A stretch of DNA of 64,000 nucleotides from Opitutales bacterium (GCA_028280845.1 JANQKZ010000035.1:124001-188000), one strand, 5' to 3'; shown: positions 17,094 to 26,866, counted from the first letter of the stretch. The notes: a model not told the origin generated them from the letters alone. Numbers and translations are program-made.

Positions 17094-17182
17094 AGGCCCT
17101 AGGTGGACTGTGCCTGAATTCAGGGAATGATCAACAAACTGAGCTATTCTGCTTAACTAGAACCCACAACCACACAAGAAAC

Positions 17183-20100
17183 GTGAAAAGTCTACAAGAT
17201 CTCATCCCTAGCTGGCCGCTGCTTCGTCATTGGGCCGGTCTGGGACTTGCCGTGGCCCTCATTGGTACAAGCACGGCATTCTCGCAGGAAGAACCTGCAA
17301 CTGAGGAAGAAGAAAGTGATATCGCGACGCTGAATCCGTTTGTCATTGAAGAAGAGGAAGGCACCTGGAGTGCGACTCAGACCTTGGCTGGAAGTCGTCT
17401 CAAAACCGACCTGACGGATGTAGCCTCGCAAGTGGAGGTGATGACCATGGATTTCATGGAAGCCTTCCAACTGAACTCCATCGAAGAAGCCGCTATCTAC
17501 TCGCTGAATGTGGAAAGCCCGCAGGAAAACACGGGTGATGGCATTTCCGGAGCAGGAAACGAACAACTCCGGGTGCGTGGTATCAGTAATGCTACACGTT
17601 CCCGTGAGTTTTTTGCGACGAGCATCCCGACGGATAATTATAATCTGTCTCGGGTGAGTATTTCATCAGGGCCGAACGCAATTCTGTTTGGCACGGGAAG
17701 CCCGGCAGGCGCAATTGACTCTACCCTGCTTCGTGCTTTGACCAATGACACCTTTGGGGAAGCCCGGCTGCAGATCGATGACTGGGGGGGATACCGTGCC
17801 CAGATTGATTACAACCTGGCGATCAATGACCAGTTTGCGGTGCGGGCGGCTGCGCTGACGCATAAGCGTGCTTTTGATGAAGACGAGGCTTTCATTCAGA
17901 ATGATCGCTTTTATGTGACCGGAACGTGGAAACCGTTCAAACGGACTACGATTTCGGCTCACGCTGAGCTGATTGATATTGAGAACCGGCGTCCCACCCG
18001 GACGGCCCCGTATGATCACATTTCTTCCTGGTTCTTGTCCGATGACATCCTGACGGCATCTGGAAGTGTGGATGCGGACAATCCCACGATACCTAATGGG
18101 TCAATTTTTGATAACAGCCTGGCGTGGCAGGACAATGGCCGCTCCTTACCCGGCAATCAGAATGCCATCTGGGATACGGGAGGAAACAACGTAACCATCC
18201 TCGGCGGTAACCAGGGCGGGCGTTTAAACACACCCCGCAGCTGGTGGGGCTCGGTCCATTCCCCGGTCCTGGCACCGAATGGGGACTTCACCTTGTTTGA
18301 AGGCGTGAACCGGGATTCCAACGGAACGACCCTGTTAAATGATGATTACCTGGATCGGGATTTTCACACGATCAATAACCTGGTAGCTCAAAACGATGAT
18401 GCCACCCTGTTGAATTTATTTATCAATCAGGAAATCGTAGACAACTTATTCTTCGATTTCGGGTATTACTACGAGAAGAACGACGACTTCAACCCGGCAT
18501 CCCTGCAGTTTACTCAAGGTTATATCGTCGAGGTAGACAGCAATCGCTATCTCCCTGGCGGGGTAGGTGGAACGGAGTTGAATCCGCTCGCCGGTCAGCT
18601 CTATGTGGACGGGTCCCCAGAGTTCTTGCGCGGTTACTCAGAGAACAGCGAATGGCGGGCTGCCCTGTCCTACGAGTTTGATGTCCGCGATTGGACGGAT
18701 AACCGAATGATCGGCTGGTTGGGACGTCACCGCTTAGCCGGGATGTACTTGGATCGCCGCCAGGAAACCATGAGTCAGTTATTCAAGTATCACATGCAGC
18801 CCCAAATGATTAATGGGGAGTTTCGTGACGGCAACTGGGAGGGGTATCCCTACAATGACCTCGACACCCGATTTGCCGTAGGTGGCCTGGGTGTCCCCGG
18901 AGTTCAGGGAGACACGCAGAGCGAAGCCTATCGGGCGGACGGACGTTCCTTGACTATCCGGTCTTACCTCGGGGCACCGGGCAGTATCACCTACCCTGAA
19001 CTTCCGCTCAATTTTGTTCCCGGCGAGGCATTCTCGATGACCGACCGGGATGGAAATGTGTTCGTCCTCGACCCTGAAAATGCCTACTTGGGCACGAACG
19101 GGGAACAACTCAGCATTGGTAATGCGGCTAATGGGACAAAGAACTTCCTCAAGACCCTGCAATTCTCCTGGCAAGGCTTCTGGTGGAACGACCGGATCGT
19201 GACGACCTTTGGTTGGCGTGAAGATACGCTGAATAGTGCCGAAGAAGATACCGGGTTTTTGACCACTGAGTGGATGCATCCGGAAACCGGTGTGGTTTCC
19301 GCGGCCAGTGACGTTCGCCTGCGCGACCACTATGACAATGTTCCGTTTGAAGCCTACGACGATAGCCTTGAAGCGACCGGACGCACCAAACTGACCGGGT
19401 TTGTCGTTCACCCCTTCCGCAACTGGGATGGCTTCAGCCTCCCGTTCAACTCGGACATTTCTTTCAGCTATAACAAGTCGGATACCTTCCAGCCGAACAC
19501 GAATGAGCGCTCAGCAGACGGAAATCTGATCCCCGGGGAAGAAGGGGAAGGGGAAGACTATGGTGTTCGGATTTCCATGTTCGACCGCCGGTTTAACCTG
19601 CGATATAATTACTATGAAACGATTGCCGGTCCGACCAAGTTGTTCCTGCCCTTCCGTCGCTGGCGTTTCCGCTGGCGGGAAGGAGGCTCCATGCGCGATA
19701 CCATCGTGATGTTAGCTGGGGCAGACAAACAGATCTTCGACAGCATCTTCCCGAATCCGGAAGACTGGCCTCTTCGGGGGACCTGGCCGGGTGTGGATGC
19801 GACCAACATGTATCCCTTCGACGCACGGGATGGTGGATTCGAAACGGGAGATTTCGACAACTATGGCGATCCCTATACCTTCACCGCGACCAGTGAGGCC
19901 GAGGGCCACGAAGTCTCGATTTCCTGGGAACCGACTCGCAATTTGAGCCTGCGGGCGACCTGGAACGATCAGCAGGTTACCCAATCGGACCTGGGTGCGG
20001 ATTGGTTCCAGTTTACGGAAGAGTATCAAGCCATCATGGACCGGACTCAGTTTGTTGAGGGGTATGTTCCTGGAATCACTGGCCTGAGCGGTTTTGATGA

Positions 20101-20764
20101 TCCAAACGGAACCGACCTGGACGGCCTCGATCTCGATCCCAATGACGGTTTGGCCCCTGGTATCGACTACTTCACCTGGGACCAGATCCCCTATGGCGGA
20201 AATAACAATGGTCGGCAAATGGTCAGCCAGCCCTGGGGTCAAAATGACGACGCCGTGGCTGGTGGCTGGACCCGTTCCACGATGAAAGAACGCCACTTTG
20301 AGCGGGTGGTGAACTCTAATAATGGAACCACGATCCTTAAGGCCTTCGATGGGCAACCGAATGACTTCCTGCGGAATAACCGGATGAATATCAATGCCCA
20401 GTATCGGTTCACCGAAGGGCGCCTGAACGGTCTCCGCCTCGGTGGTGCTCTTCGTTGGCGCAAAGGAGCCGGCATTGGCGTGGGTACCCAGATCATCAAT
20501 GGTGAAGAAGTGCCCGATACGGACGTCATCATCAAAGGCCCCGATTCCACCTTTGTCGACCTGTCCTTTGATTACCGCAGCCGGGGCGACCTCTTCGGAT
20601 TCTTGCCTGATGGGTATCGCTACAATATCGGCTTGACCGTCCGGAATATCTTCGGTGAAGGACCCTACGAGCCTGAGCTGGTAGATGCCAACACCGGGGA
20701 GACGACCAACTACCTGCGTGTGGACGGTCGCCAGTTCCTCCTGTCTGCCGGACTGGAATTCTAA
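17183..20764 (+). CDS. TonB-dependent outer-membrane receptor
   Basis: A 1193-residue receptor with a signal peptide (about residues 1-34), an acidic linker and a TonB-box-like 'LNPFVIEEEEGTW'. The plug domain (about 70-200) contains 'VEVMTMDFMEAF', 'QLRVRGISNATRSREFF' and 'SRVSISSGPNAILFGTGSPAGAID'. A large beta barrel follows, ending in the aromatic 'RQFLLSAGLEF'. It is of the type abundant in Opitutales, where such receptors import oligosaccharides or other ligands using TonB energy; the ligand is unknown. It starts with GTG after a weak AAGAAA ribosome-binding site, and two palindromes lie upstream. No SusD-like partner is adjacent. A terminator follows closely. Confidence 0.92.
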   Translation: MKSLQDLIPSWPLLRHWAGLGLAVALIGTSTAFSQEEPATEEEESDIATLNPFVIEEEEGTWSATQTLAGSRLKTDLTDVASQVEVMTMDFMEAFQLNSIEEAAIYSLNVESPQENTGDGISGAGNEQLRVRGISNATRSREFFATSIPTDNYNLSRVSISSGPNAILFGTGSPAGAIDSTLLRALTNDTFGEARLQIDDWGGYRAQIDYNLAINDQFAVRAAALTHKRAFDEDEAFIQNDRFYVTGTWKPFKRTTISAHAELIDIENRRPTRTAPYDHISSWFLSDDILTASGSVDADNPTIPNGSIFDNSLAWQDNGRSLPGNQNAIWDTGGNNVTILGGNQGGRLNTPRSWWGSVHSPVLAPNGDFTLFEGVNRDSNGTTLLNDDYLDRDFHTINNLVAQNDDATLLNLFINQEIVDNLFFDFGYYYEKNDDFNPASLQFTQGYIVEVDSNRYLPGGVGGTELNPLAGQLYVDGSPEFLRGYSENSEWRAALSYEFDVRDWTDNRMIGWLGRHRLAGMYLDRRQETMSQLFKYHMQPQMINGEFRDGNWEGYPYNDLDTRFAVGGLGVPGVQGDTQSEAYRADGRSLTIRSYLGAPGSITYPELPLNFVPGEAFSMTDRDGNVFVLDPENAYLGTNGEQLSIGNAANGTKNFLKTLQFSWQGFWWNDRIVTTFGWREDTLNSAEEDTGFLTTEWMHPETGVVSAASDVRLRDHYDNVPFEAYDDSLEATGRTKLTGFVVHPFRNWDGFSLPFNSDISFSYNKSDTFQPNTNERSADGNLIPGEEGEGEDYGVRISMFDRRFNLRYNYYETIAGPTKLFLPFRRWRFRWREGGSMRDTIVMLAGADKQIFDSIFPNPEDWPLRGTWPGVDATNMYPFDARDGGFETGDFDNYGDPYTFTATSEAEGHEVSISWEPTRNLSLRATWNDQQVTQSDLGADWFQFTEEYQAIMDRTQFVEGYVPGITGLSGFDDPNGTDLDGLDLDPNDGLAPGIDYFTWDQIPYGGNNNGRQMVSQPWGQNDDAVAGGWTRSTMKERHFERVVNSNNGTTILKAFDGQPNDFLRNNRMNINAQYRFTEGRLNGLRLGGALRWRKGAGIGVGTQIINGEEVPDTDVIIKGPDSTFVDLSFDYRSRGDLFGFLPDGYRYNIGLTVRNIFGEGPYEPELVDANTGETTNYLRVDGRQFLLSAGLEF

Positions 20765-20792
20765 CCGTTTCAAAAAAATAAATCTACCCAAC

Positions 20793-20824
20793 ACGGCGTC
20801 CTTTCGGGGGCGCCGTTTTTTTTT
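20793..20824 (+). terminator. Intrinsic terminator after the TonB-dependent receptor
   Basis: ACGGCG (20793-20798) pairs with CGCCGT (20811-20816), with additional pairing into the TCC/GGG bases inside. It is followed by a run of T residues to 20824. Confidence 0.92.
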
Positions 20825-21207
20825 GGGGGTGAACCGGTGTGAGGTTTCCCTTCCGCCGACTCGATTTCTCCGTGCGGGGTAGTTTTGAACTCTATGGCGA
20901 CCACGTGACCCCGACCCCAAGACCGGAAGGGTCTAACTCCGATCAGCATTCATCATTGGCCGTACCGGAGTCTGGTCCCCTTGAGGATTTCATTTTTTGA
21001 GGACGGCGGTCCACGGCGGGGGCGCAGGCTTTAAGTAACGAGTCGATACAAGATCTACGGGGACGGTTTTAAGGATTCTGGCATAGCAGCCATTGAAGGA
21101 AGGCTAACATTTCCGGCGCTAGCGCCGTTCCAACGGAGGAAATTTCTCCGGAGTGGAGTGCCCCGCCTTCCAACAGCATGCCGATCAGGATGGGGCCCTT
21201 TTGTTTC
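20825..21207. other. Intergenic stretch with two short hairpins
   Basis: No gene is supported. Near the sulfatase end there is a perfect 12-bp palindrome GGCGCTAGCGCC (about 21115-21126), closely followed by a CGGAG/CTCCG hairpin (about 21134-21150). These could serve as the transcription end for the reverse-strand sulfatase, but no T run follows in that direction. Confidence 0.4.
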
Positions 21208-22638
21208 CTATTTGTTTTTCGATACTTCGGCGACGGGTTTGAAGAAGTCTTTTCCGCGTTCCCGGATCAGGATATTGGACAAGTTTTCCACGAGTTCGGC
21301 GTTGGCCGGGTCCCTGGCGAGGTTGTTCAGTTCCCCCGGGTCAACAGAGTGATCATAGAGCATGCGGGCCTCCAGTTTGTCGTCTCGATCCCGCCATTCG
21401 GTGTAAAAATAGTCCCCTTTAATGAGTGTCGTCCCCTTGAACCATCGACTTACGGCAATGCCATCTCCGAGATTGGTGGGGTCCTTCATCATGGGGACCA
21501 GACTCTGGCCATCCAGCTGGTTGGGGGGCGGGGTTAAACCCGTAAGTTCGCATAGGGTAGGGTAGATATCGACAAACTCGGTGATGCCGGGAACGTGATT
21601 GGGCTGCTGACCGGGCACTTTGATGATGAGCGGGACCTGGAGCGAGGAATTGAAGAGGCAATGCTTGCACCACAATCCATGGTCGCGAAGATTCCATCCG
21701 TGATCTCCCCAGAGGACTACGATGGTATTGTCGGCCAGACCGTTGCCTTTCAGGGCGTCCAGGACTCGGCCGATTTGAGCGTCGGTGTAACTCACGCAGG
21801 CGTAATAGCCTTGGATTAAGGTTTTGGCCATCGCATCGGAGACCGGGCCGGTGGGCGGGATATCACCGTAACCTCGGAGTTCTCCAGAATGATGGAAGGC
21901 GGCCCTGGGCGCATTTTCCGGACGATGGCCAGCAGGAGGAATATCGAAGGACACATCATCGTAGAGAGCCCAATACTTTTCAGGAGCATTGAAGGGGAGG
22001 TGGGGTTTAAGGAAACCGACGGCGAGGAAGAAGGGCTGGTCTGAGTCTGCTAACGTTTCGAGTTCCTCAATGGCCAGGTCGGCTATCCGTCCATCCCGGT
22101 AAGCGTTATCCCTTACATCGGTCCGTTCTACGGGTGGACCCTTGTCATCGCTGGCCATCTCCCGGGCAATGTTTGCTTCGACTACATAGTCTCTCCACCC
22201 GCTGGGAGAAAGGATCTCATTGTCGAAGCGATCCCATCCGTCGAGGTGATCTCGGTCGTGGTGAAAGATCTTGCCGTAGGCTGCGGTCCGGTAGCCGTTT
22301 TGCTGATAAAATTTGTTGAGCGGAATGGCGTCCGGGACCTCCCGCTCGAGCCAGGTGTAGTAGTGCAGGAAGCGGTCAAACCCGCCCCGAATTCCACTCA
22401 ACAAGCTGGCCCGGGATGCACCGCAAACCGGAATGTTGCAATAGGCTCGTGTAAACAGACTCCCCTCTGCCGCCAGCTGATCGATATTGGGGGAAACCAC
22501 CTTTTCCTTACCGTAGCAATTCAGCTCAGGGCGAAGGTCATCGATGGCGATGAAGAGGACATTTGGCTTGGGAGTCTCCGCTGACATGCACAAGGCGAGC
22601 AAACTACCCAAAATGAGAAAGATAACCGGACAACGCAT
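21208..22638 (-). CDS. Secreted sulfatase (formylglycine-type)
   Basis: A 476-residue type I sulfatase with a signal peptide (about 1-20). Metal-binding Asp33/Asp34 lie in 'LFIAIDDLRPELNCYG'. The formylglycine motif 'CGASRASLLSG' starts at Cys72. 'GKIFHHD' and 'KPHLPFNAPEKYW' are typical of iduronate-2-sulfatase-like enzymes, and 'VVLWGDHGWNLRDHGLWCK' carries further metal ligands. The C-x-A-S-R form is a known variant of C-x-P-S-R. It removes sulfate esters from sulfated polysaccharides in the periplasm or outside. An anaerobic or FGE-type maturase is required and is not in the window. It is divergent from the nucleoside-hydrolase-like gene. Confidence 0.94.
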   Translation of the reverse strand: MRCPVIFLILGSLLALCMSAETPKPNVLFIAIDDLRPELNCYGKEKVVSPNIDQLAAEGSLFTRAYCNIPVCGASRASLLSGIRGGFDRFLHYYTWLEREVPDAIPLNKFYQQNGYRTAAYGKIFHHDRDHLDGWDRFDNEILSPSGWRDYVVEANIAREMASDDKGPPVERTDVRDNAYRDGRIADLAIEELETLADSDQPFFLAVGFLKPHLPFNAPEKYWALYDDVSFDIPPAGHRPENAPRAAFHHSGELRGYGDIPPTGPVSDAMAKTLIQGYYACVSYTDAQIGRVLDALKGNGLADNTIVVLWGDHGWNLRDHGLWCKHCLFNSSLQVPLIIKVPGQQPNHVPGITEFVDIYPTLCELTGLTPPPNQLDGQSLVPMMKDPTNLGDGIAVSRWFKGTTLIKGDYFYTEWRDRDDKLEARMLYDHSVDPGELNNLARDPANAELVENLSNILIRERGKDFFKPVAEVSKNK

Positions 22639-22678
22639 GAAACCATCGTAGGAGGTTATGGTGGCCTCTGGAAACCAA

Positions 22679-22690
22679 ATTTAATTAAAT
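22679..22690. promoter_or_regulatory. Perfect AT-rich 12-bp palindrome between divergent genes
   Basis: ATTTAATTAAAT is a perfect palindrome, 41 bp upstream of the sulfatase start on the reverse strand and 190 bp before the next forward gene. It could be an operator or simply an AT-rich promoter element. Confidence 0.3.
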
Positions 22691-22880
22691 GTTTAAGTTG
22701 GCCGTTTTGGTGGGTTTTCCACGCCTGCCTTCACCCTTTGATGCCTTTGGTAAAAGAGCTCCGCTACTTGGAGAATCAATAGACCGCCGCCGTAGCGGTA
22801 GAGGAATCAGCGGAATTGCTCTCAAGGCAGGGGTGCTTAAAATCATTCTAGAAACGCGGGGGGTGTGTTATATCTCCCTC

Positions 22881-24224
22881 ATGAAGACTCTGAGCCCCTT
22901 CCGGATTATTTTGGTTTATTCCCTGTTTCTTGGTTGGACCGCTTCCCTGTTCGCTATGGAGCAAGTCATCCTCGATACGGACCCGAGTTATGATCCCGAT
23001 GATATGGGCTGCATGGCCATGCTTCATGGGATGGCCAATGCGGGGGAGCTGGAGATCCTTGCCGTGATGAATGTCTTTCACCATGAAGAGTCGCCTCTGG
23101 CGATCAGTGCGACGAATGCATTCTACAATCGCGCGGCCATTCCCGTGGGGGATTACAAAGTGTTGCCGAAGGAGCCGGCTCCGGAAACGAATTATGATTG
23201 GTTTCTGGCGCATCACTATCCCAGGACGCTGGCGACCAGCGATGATGCCCCTGATGCGACCTCCCTTTATCGGGAGATTCTGGCTTCCGCCGAGCCGAAA
23301 AGCGTGACCATTCTGGTAGTGGGCACGATGCACAACCTGGAACAGCTGCTGAAGTCCGGACCCGACGCGCACAGCCCGTTGTCAGGCATCGACCTCGTGG
23401 AACGCTCCGTCAAGCTGGTCGCCTCCATGGGGGGCAATTTCATTGATGGAAAGGGGTATGACAGGACGAACTGGGGTGGGGCCGATGCCCTTTGCCGGGA
23501 TGACCGCACCTGGGCCTGCCTGGTGGAAGAACAGAATGCCGTCAGCCGCTATGTCCTCGAGCACTGTCCGGCCCCTTTCGTGGCCTCGGGTTGGGAGAAT
23601 GGAAACGGGCAGTTCAACGGAGCGGAGCAGGGGGACGTGCGCACCGGACAGGGACTCAAGAAACTCTCTGAGGGCCACATTGTACGCGTCGCTTATGAAA
23701 AGCATTTCGCCACCCGCGGGGGGTCTCACAAGATTGACCGCCATAGCAACGATCAGTGTGCGCTGCTCTATGGGGCGCGGGGGGCGCGGTATTATTACCA
23801 TGCTTTTGTGGACGGGAAAATCACGCTGTCGCCGACCGGTGAGGTGTGCTGGAAACCGACGCCGGGGGGCATCCAGGGTTATGTCGCTAAAAAAGCATCG
23901 GATGCCGCACTGGCCGAAGTTATCGAAACCTTGATGATGTCCCCGGTGATGGACCGCGATTTGACCGCTCCGACTGCGCCGGGAGACCTCAGGCTAGGCT
24001 CCGGCCACGCCGGCAAAGAACTGACCTGGACCCCCGCCCTCGAGGATACCCCTGGAAATTGGATCGCCTACTATAACGTCTACCAGGGTGATGATTTTCT
24101 TGGCCGGGCCCACGGGTTGCGCTTTGGTCTGAACGATCCGGTAGACAGCGGGGATGCCCCATACCGGGTAACCGCGGTCAACGTCGCCGGGATCGAAGGA
24201 CCGGCGGGAATCTTGGGAGGGTAA
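22881..24224 (+). CDS. Exported nucleoside-hydrolase-like protein
   Basis: A 447-residue protein with a signal peptide (MKTLSPFRIILVYSLFLGW and onward to about residue 29). The inosine/uridine nucleoside hydrolase calcium-site motif is altered to 'VILDTDPSYDPDDMGCMAML' (usual form D-T-D-P-G-x-D-D). 'VTILVVGTMHNLEQLL' and 'LVASMGGNF' correspond to later family motifs, and 'SNDQCALLYGARG' to the C-terminal Asp. The last 80 residues resemble a fibronectin-III-like module ('APTAPGDLRL...YYNVYQGDDF...YRVTAVNVAGIEGP'). It probably hydrolyses N-glycosidic or ribosyl bonds outside the cytoplasm. The start is set at the signal peptide; an upstream ATG at 22689 lacks coding character. Confidence 0.82.
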   Translation: MKTLSPFRIILVYSLFLGWTASLFAMEQVILDTDPSYDPDDMGCMAMLHGMANAGELEILAVMNVFHHEESPLAISATNAFYNRAAIPVGDYKVLPKEPAPETNYDWFLAHHYPRTLATSDDAPDATSLYREILASAEPKSVTILVVGTMHNLEQLLKSGPDAHSPLSGIDLVERSVKLVASMGGNFIDGKGYDRTNWGGADALCRDDRTWACLVEEQNAVSRYVLEHCPAPFVASGWENGNGQFNGAEQGDVRTGQGLKKLSEGHIVRVAYEKHFATRGGSHKIDRHSNDQCALLYGARGARYYYHAFVDGKITLSPTGEVCWKPTPGGIQGYVAKKASDAALAEVIETLMMSPVMDRDLTAPTAPGDLRLGSGHAGKELTWTPALEDTPGNWIAYYNVYQGDDFLGRAHGLRFGLNDPVDSGDAPYRVTAVNVAGIEGPAGILGG

Positions 24225-24279
24225 TTCGTTTTTGCCAATTACTCAATTAGCAGGGGGTCGAGAAGGGCATGCCTTGAGT

Positions 24280-26568
24280 TCAGCTTTCATGGTTTAGCGC
24301 ATAGAGGTATCCATAGAGGACAATTTTCTGCCTGAAAGTCTGTTGAGGGGTTGCCTCTCCACTCGGGACGTTGTAGCGCGTGTTCCAGAATTGTTCGCCC
24401 CAAGCCCAGGCCTCTTTGTCCCTTGGATAAGCCCTGCTGGTGTACCAGCCACATTTCACGATGTGGTCACCGTCCATCCAACCATCGCGACACATATAGG
24501 GGGTCCAGCCGGGTGTCAGGCCGGGTGCACCGTCGCGCCGACCCGGGGCAAAGGTCTGGGTGAAAGAACGCTCCGTCAGTCCGGTCATTTGAACCAGCCC
24601 CAGGGGATTGCGCCCCAGGGTCCATTCGGCCTCGGTGTAGAGGGCCTTCGCGAAGGTCCGCGCTTCCACCGGATTATCGGTAAGTCTATGCGCAATTGCG
24701 ACCACGGACATTTCATTGGAAGTCTGCAGCATGCCTTCCCATTTTCCCGTGTGCCGAACGGCTTTAGTCGGACTGTGCGGCGTTTTCGCGAGATAATCCG
24801 TTTTCGCCTGATGAATAAAAGAGGCTTTCATCCGTTCATGGAGCTCGCCGTAGTTTATTTTCCGCTCAGACAGCAGGTAGCCCACGCTGGCGAATCGTTG
24901 ATCCTTCTCATCCAGTTGAAGAAGGGAAGACGTGTTCGTAGTGGCGATGCTTTCCTGGGCAAGGATCTCTTCATAGGCGTAGTCTCCGGTCAGATTGAAC
25001 AGGAAGGCGGCAGCTGTCATTTTCAGATCGCGTCCCCGCAGACCCTGTACGGCGGTATCCAACATGTGGTCTTCCTGGCTTTCTGCCCATCCCCAGGCTT
25101 CCAGAGATTCGGCCAAATACTGTTGTTGCATCTCAAAATTTCCCGCGATGCGGAAACAGTCGGCGACCATGGCGGTGGCGGCTGCGACGCACCAACCCTG
25201 CCAGGCTACGGGAGCTCCGGCATAATTCTCCTTGTGGTCCGTAATGTTGGTCAGTCCAGTCAGATAGCCTCCAGCCGCATCTCGCATCCGAAGCCACCAG
25301 TCGATTTGCCAGAGGGCTTCATCGATAATGTCCGGTATGCCGTTGTCGGTTTCCGGTACATAAAGCTGATTATCGGTAAAGGCTTCAGGGTTGAGGTAGT
25401 AGGTGAGGAGCAAGTCAAACACACAAATAAAATTAACCGGACGTTGGTCATTGTCATAAGCATCGCTCCACCCTCCCCAGGTCTGTTGGGCAATTTCACC
25501 AGTCAGGGCCGAGCTGTAGTGCCCGCGGTTATCCGGGTTTGGCCCGGTGACCATGTCGTGTTCGGAAATATAAACGACGAAGTTTTCAGGCTCCACGCCT
25601 TGTTTGAACAGAGGCCTGCGAGCCATGGGAAACCCTCCGGCCGGGGCTTCATCACAACCCATACGCTGGTAGAACATCCCTTGCATGGATGTTTTAAAGG
25701 CTTCCTGAAACCGGTTGTGTCCAATGATGAATGGATGGCTGCTACCGATTCCCTCGATCACCAGTCGATAGGTTCCGGGCTCAGAAAAATCGGAAAAATC
25801 GCAGTCCCAGACATCTGCCCCGGTAAGATCTACTTCATAGTAGGGCTCGGGCTTGTTCTCCATGTGAAACTTGAGTTCGCCCGTGTATGCGATCGCCCCG
25901 GAGTCGGTATCAACCAGATGAAAAGGAGCGCCGGTCAGTCGGCTGAAATCGTGTTCTCCGCCGTCGCCTTTCCAGGCATAGACGTCTGCACATTTATGCG
26001 GTGCGCTGGCTTCATAGCCGATGTTGGAGATTTTTATAGCCGGCGAAATGAGTTGTTTCTCTTCAAAGGTGAAGACGACCTGCTGCCGGTCGGATTGGAG
26101 CGCGTCATCTATTTCAAGCATGTAGGTGGCCCCGCGCACCATCGGACTTTTCAGCTCGAGGTAGATCCAATGGTGCATAACCGGCATCATCTCGTCGAAG
26201 GCGGCCTCCCACACTTTGGATTTGCGCGATATGCTTCGGGTAAAAGTGCCATCTCCGTTGTATTGACGATCTCGATACGAACGCAGCCGATAACGGCTTT
26301 CCTGTTGTGCGGCCTCCGTGTCGAGGGGGTTCCCGAAAGGAATGTATTGGTCCTTGTCCTCGCAGAGGCTCCATTTTTCTGTGTGATATGGATCCCATCC
26401 ATTGCAGGAACCTTCCGTTTTATCCCAGTTATATTCTACCATCCCATCCTGGAAGTGCAGGACCAGATTCTGGTTGTCCAGAGGCTGCAGGCTCACCAGG
26501 CGCGTTGCATGGAGCCAGATTGGGCAGAGGAACAAGATGCAAAGGGTAATGGGATGACTGGGGTTCAT
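24280..26568 (-). CDS. Glycoside hydrolase family 9-like enzyme (cellulase type)
   Basis: A 762-residue secreted protein with a signal peptide (1-21). A beta-rich N-terminal part (about 22-170) is followed by a CelD-type Ig-like domain ('ISNIGYEASAPHKCADVYAW', about 180-285) and an (alpha/alpha)6 GH9 catalytic module. The usual catalytic base motif DAGD reads 'GGWSDAYDND' at 365-374, keeping both Asp. Also seen are 'TDNGIPDIIDEALWQIDWWLRM', 'TLGRNPLG' and a C-terminal 'SGEATPQQ' with the likely acid Glu. GH9 enzymes cleave beta-1,4-glucans or related glycans. The substitutions around the catalytic motifs suggest a substrate other than cellulose. No dockerin or CBM was seen. Confidence 0.85.
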   Translation of the reverse strand: MNPSHPITLCILFLCPIWLHATRLVSLQPLDNQNLVLHFQDGMVEYNWDKTEGSCNGWDPYHTEKWSLCEDKDQYIPFGNPLDTEAAQQESRYRLRSYRDRQYNGDGTFTRSISRKSKVWEAAFDEMMPVMHHWIYLELKSPMVRGATYMLEIDDALQSDRQQVVFTFEEKQLISPAIKISNIGYEASAPHKCADVYAWKGDGGEHDFSRLTGAPFHLVDTDSGAIAYTGELKFHMENKPEPYYEVDLTGADVWDCDFSDFSEPGTYRLVIEGIGSSHPFIIGHNRFQEAFKTSMQGMFYQRMGCDEAPAGGFPMARRPLFKQGVEPENFVVYISEHDMVTGPNPDNRGHYSSALTGEIAQQTWGGWSDAYDNDQRPVNFICVFDLLLTYYLNPEAFTDNQLYVPETDNGIPDIIDEALWQIDWWLRMRDAAGGYLTGLTNITDHKENYAGAPVAWQGWCVAAATAMVADCFRIAGNFEMQQQYLAESLEAWGWAESQEDHMLDTAVQGLRGRDLKMTAAAFLFNLTGDYAYEEILAQESIATTNTSSLLQLDEKDQRFASVGYLLSERKINYGELHERMKASFIHQAKTDYLAKTPHSPTKAVRHTGKWEGMLQTSNEMSVVAIAHRLTDNPVEARTFAKALYTEAEWTLGRNPLGLVQMTGLTERSFTQTFAPGRRDGAPGLTPGWTPYMCRDGWMDGDHIVKCGWYTSRAYPRDKEAWAWGEQFWNTRYNVPSGEATPQQTFRQKIVLYGYLYALNHES

Positions 26569-26866
26569 GGCTACTAGTCCTTCGGGTGCAGGGACCGAAA
26601 AAGGAAATCAGAGGTTTGGGTTCTGGGGGCGACCAAAGCAGGTGGGGTTCGGGTGGTTATAAAAAACGGATCTTATTGGAACCGCGCCGTTCGGGGTTCT
26701 CGATTGTAATTCTGCTCACCGTTCACTTCCCGGGGTAATGGGTACGATTCTCGATGTGCGGATAGCCAATAACCGGAGGACGAAAGGCTTTGTTCTCTGG
26801 TCATCTCGTGAGGGCCCGAACTGTTGAAGACGGAAAGATCAGAGGGGGGCCTTTAGTAGAGGAGCA

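Noticed and set aside
19712-20920. 402-codon reverse frame inside the TonB-dependent receptor
   Set aside because: Shadow of the receptor reading frame with no domain and no start context.
24343-26577. 744-codon forward frame lying almost exactly antisense to the GH9 gene
   Set aside because: It mirrors the codon bias of the reverse gene. The GH9 protein has a signal peptide and family motifs, while the forward translation has none.
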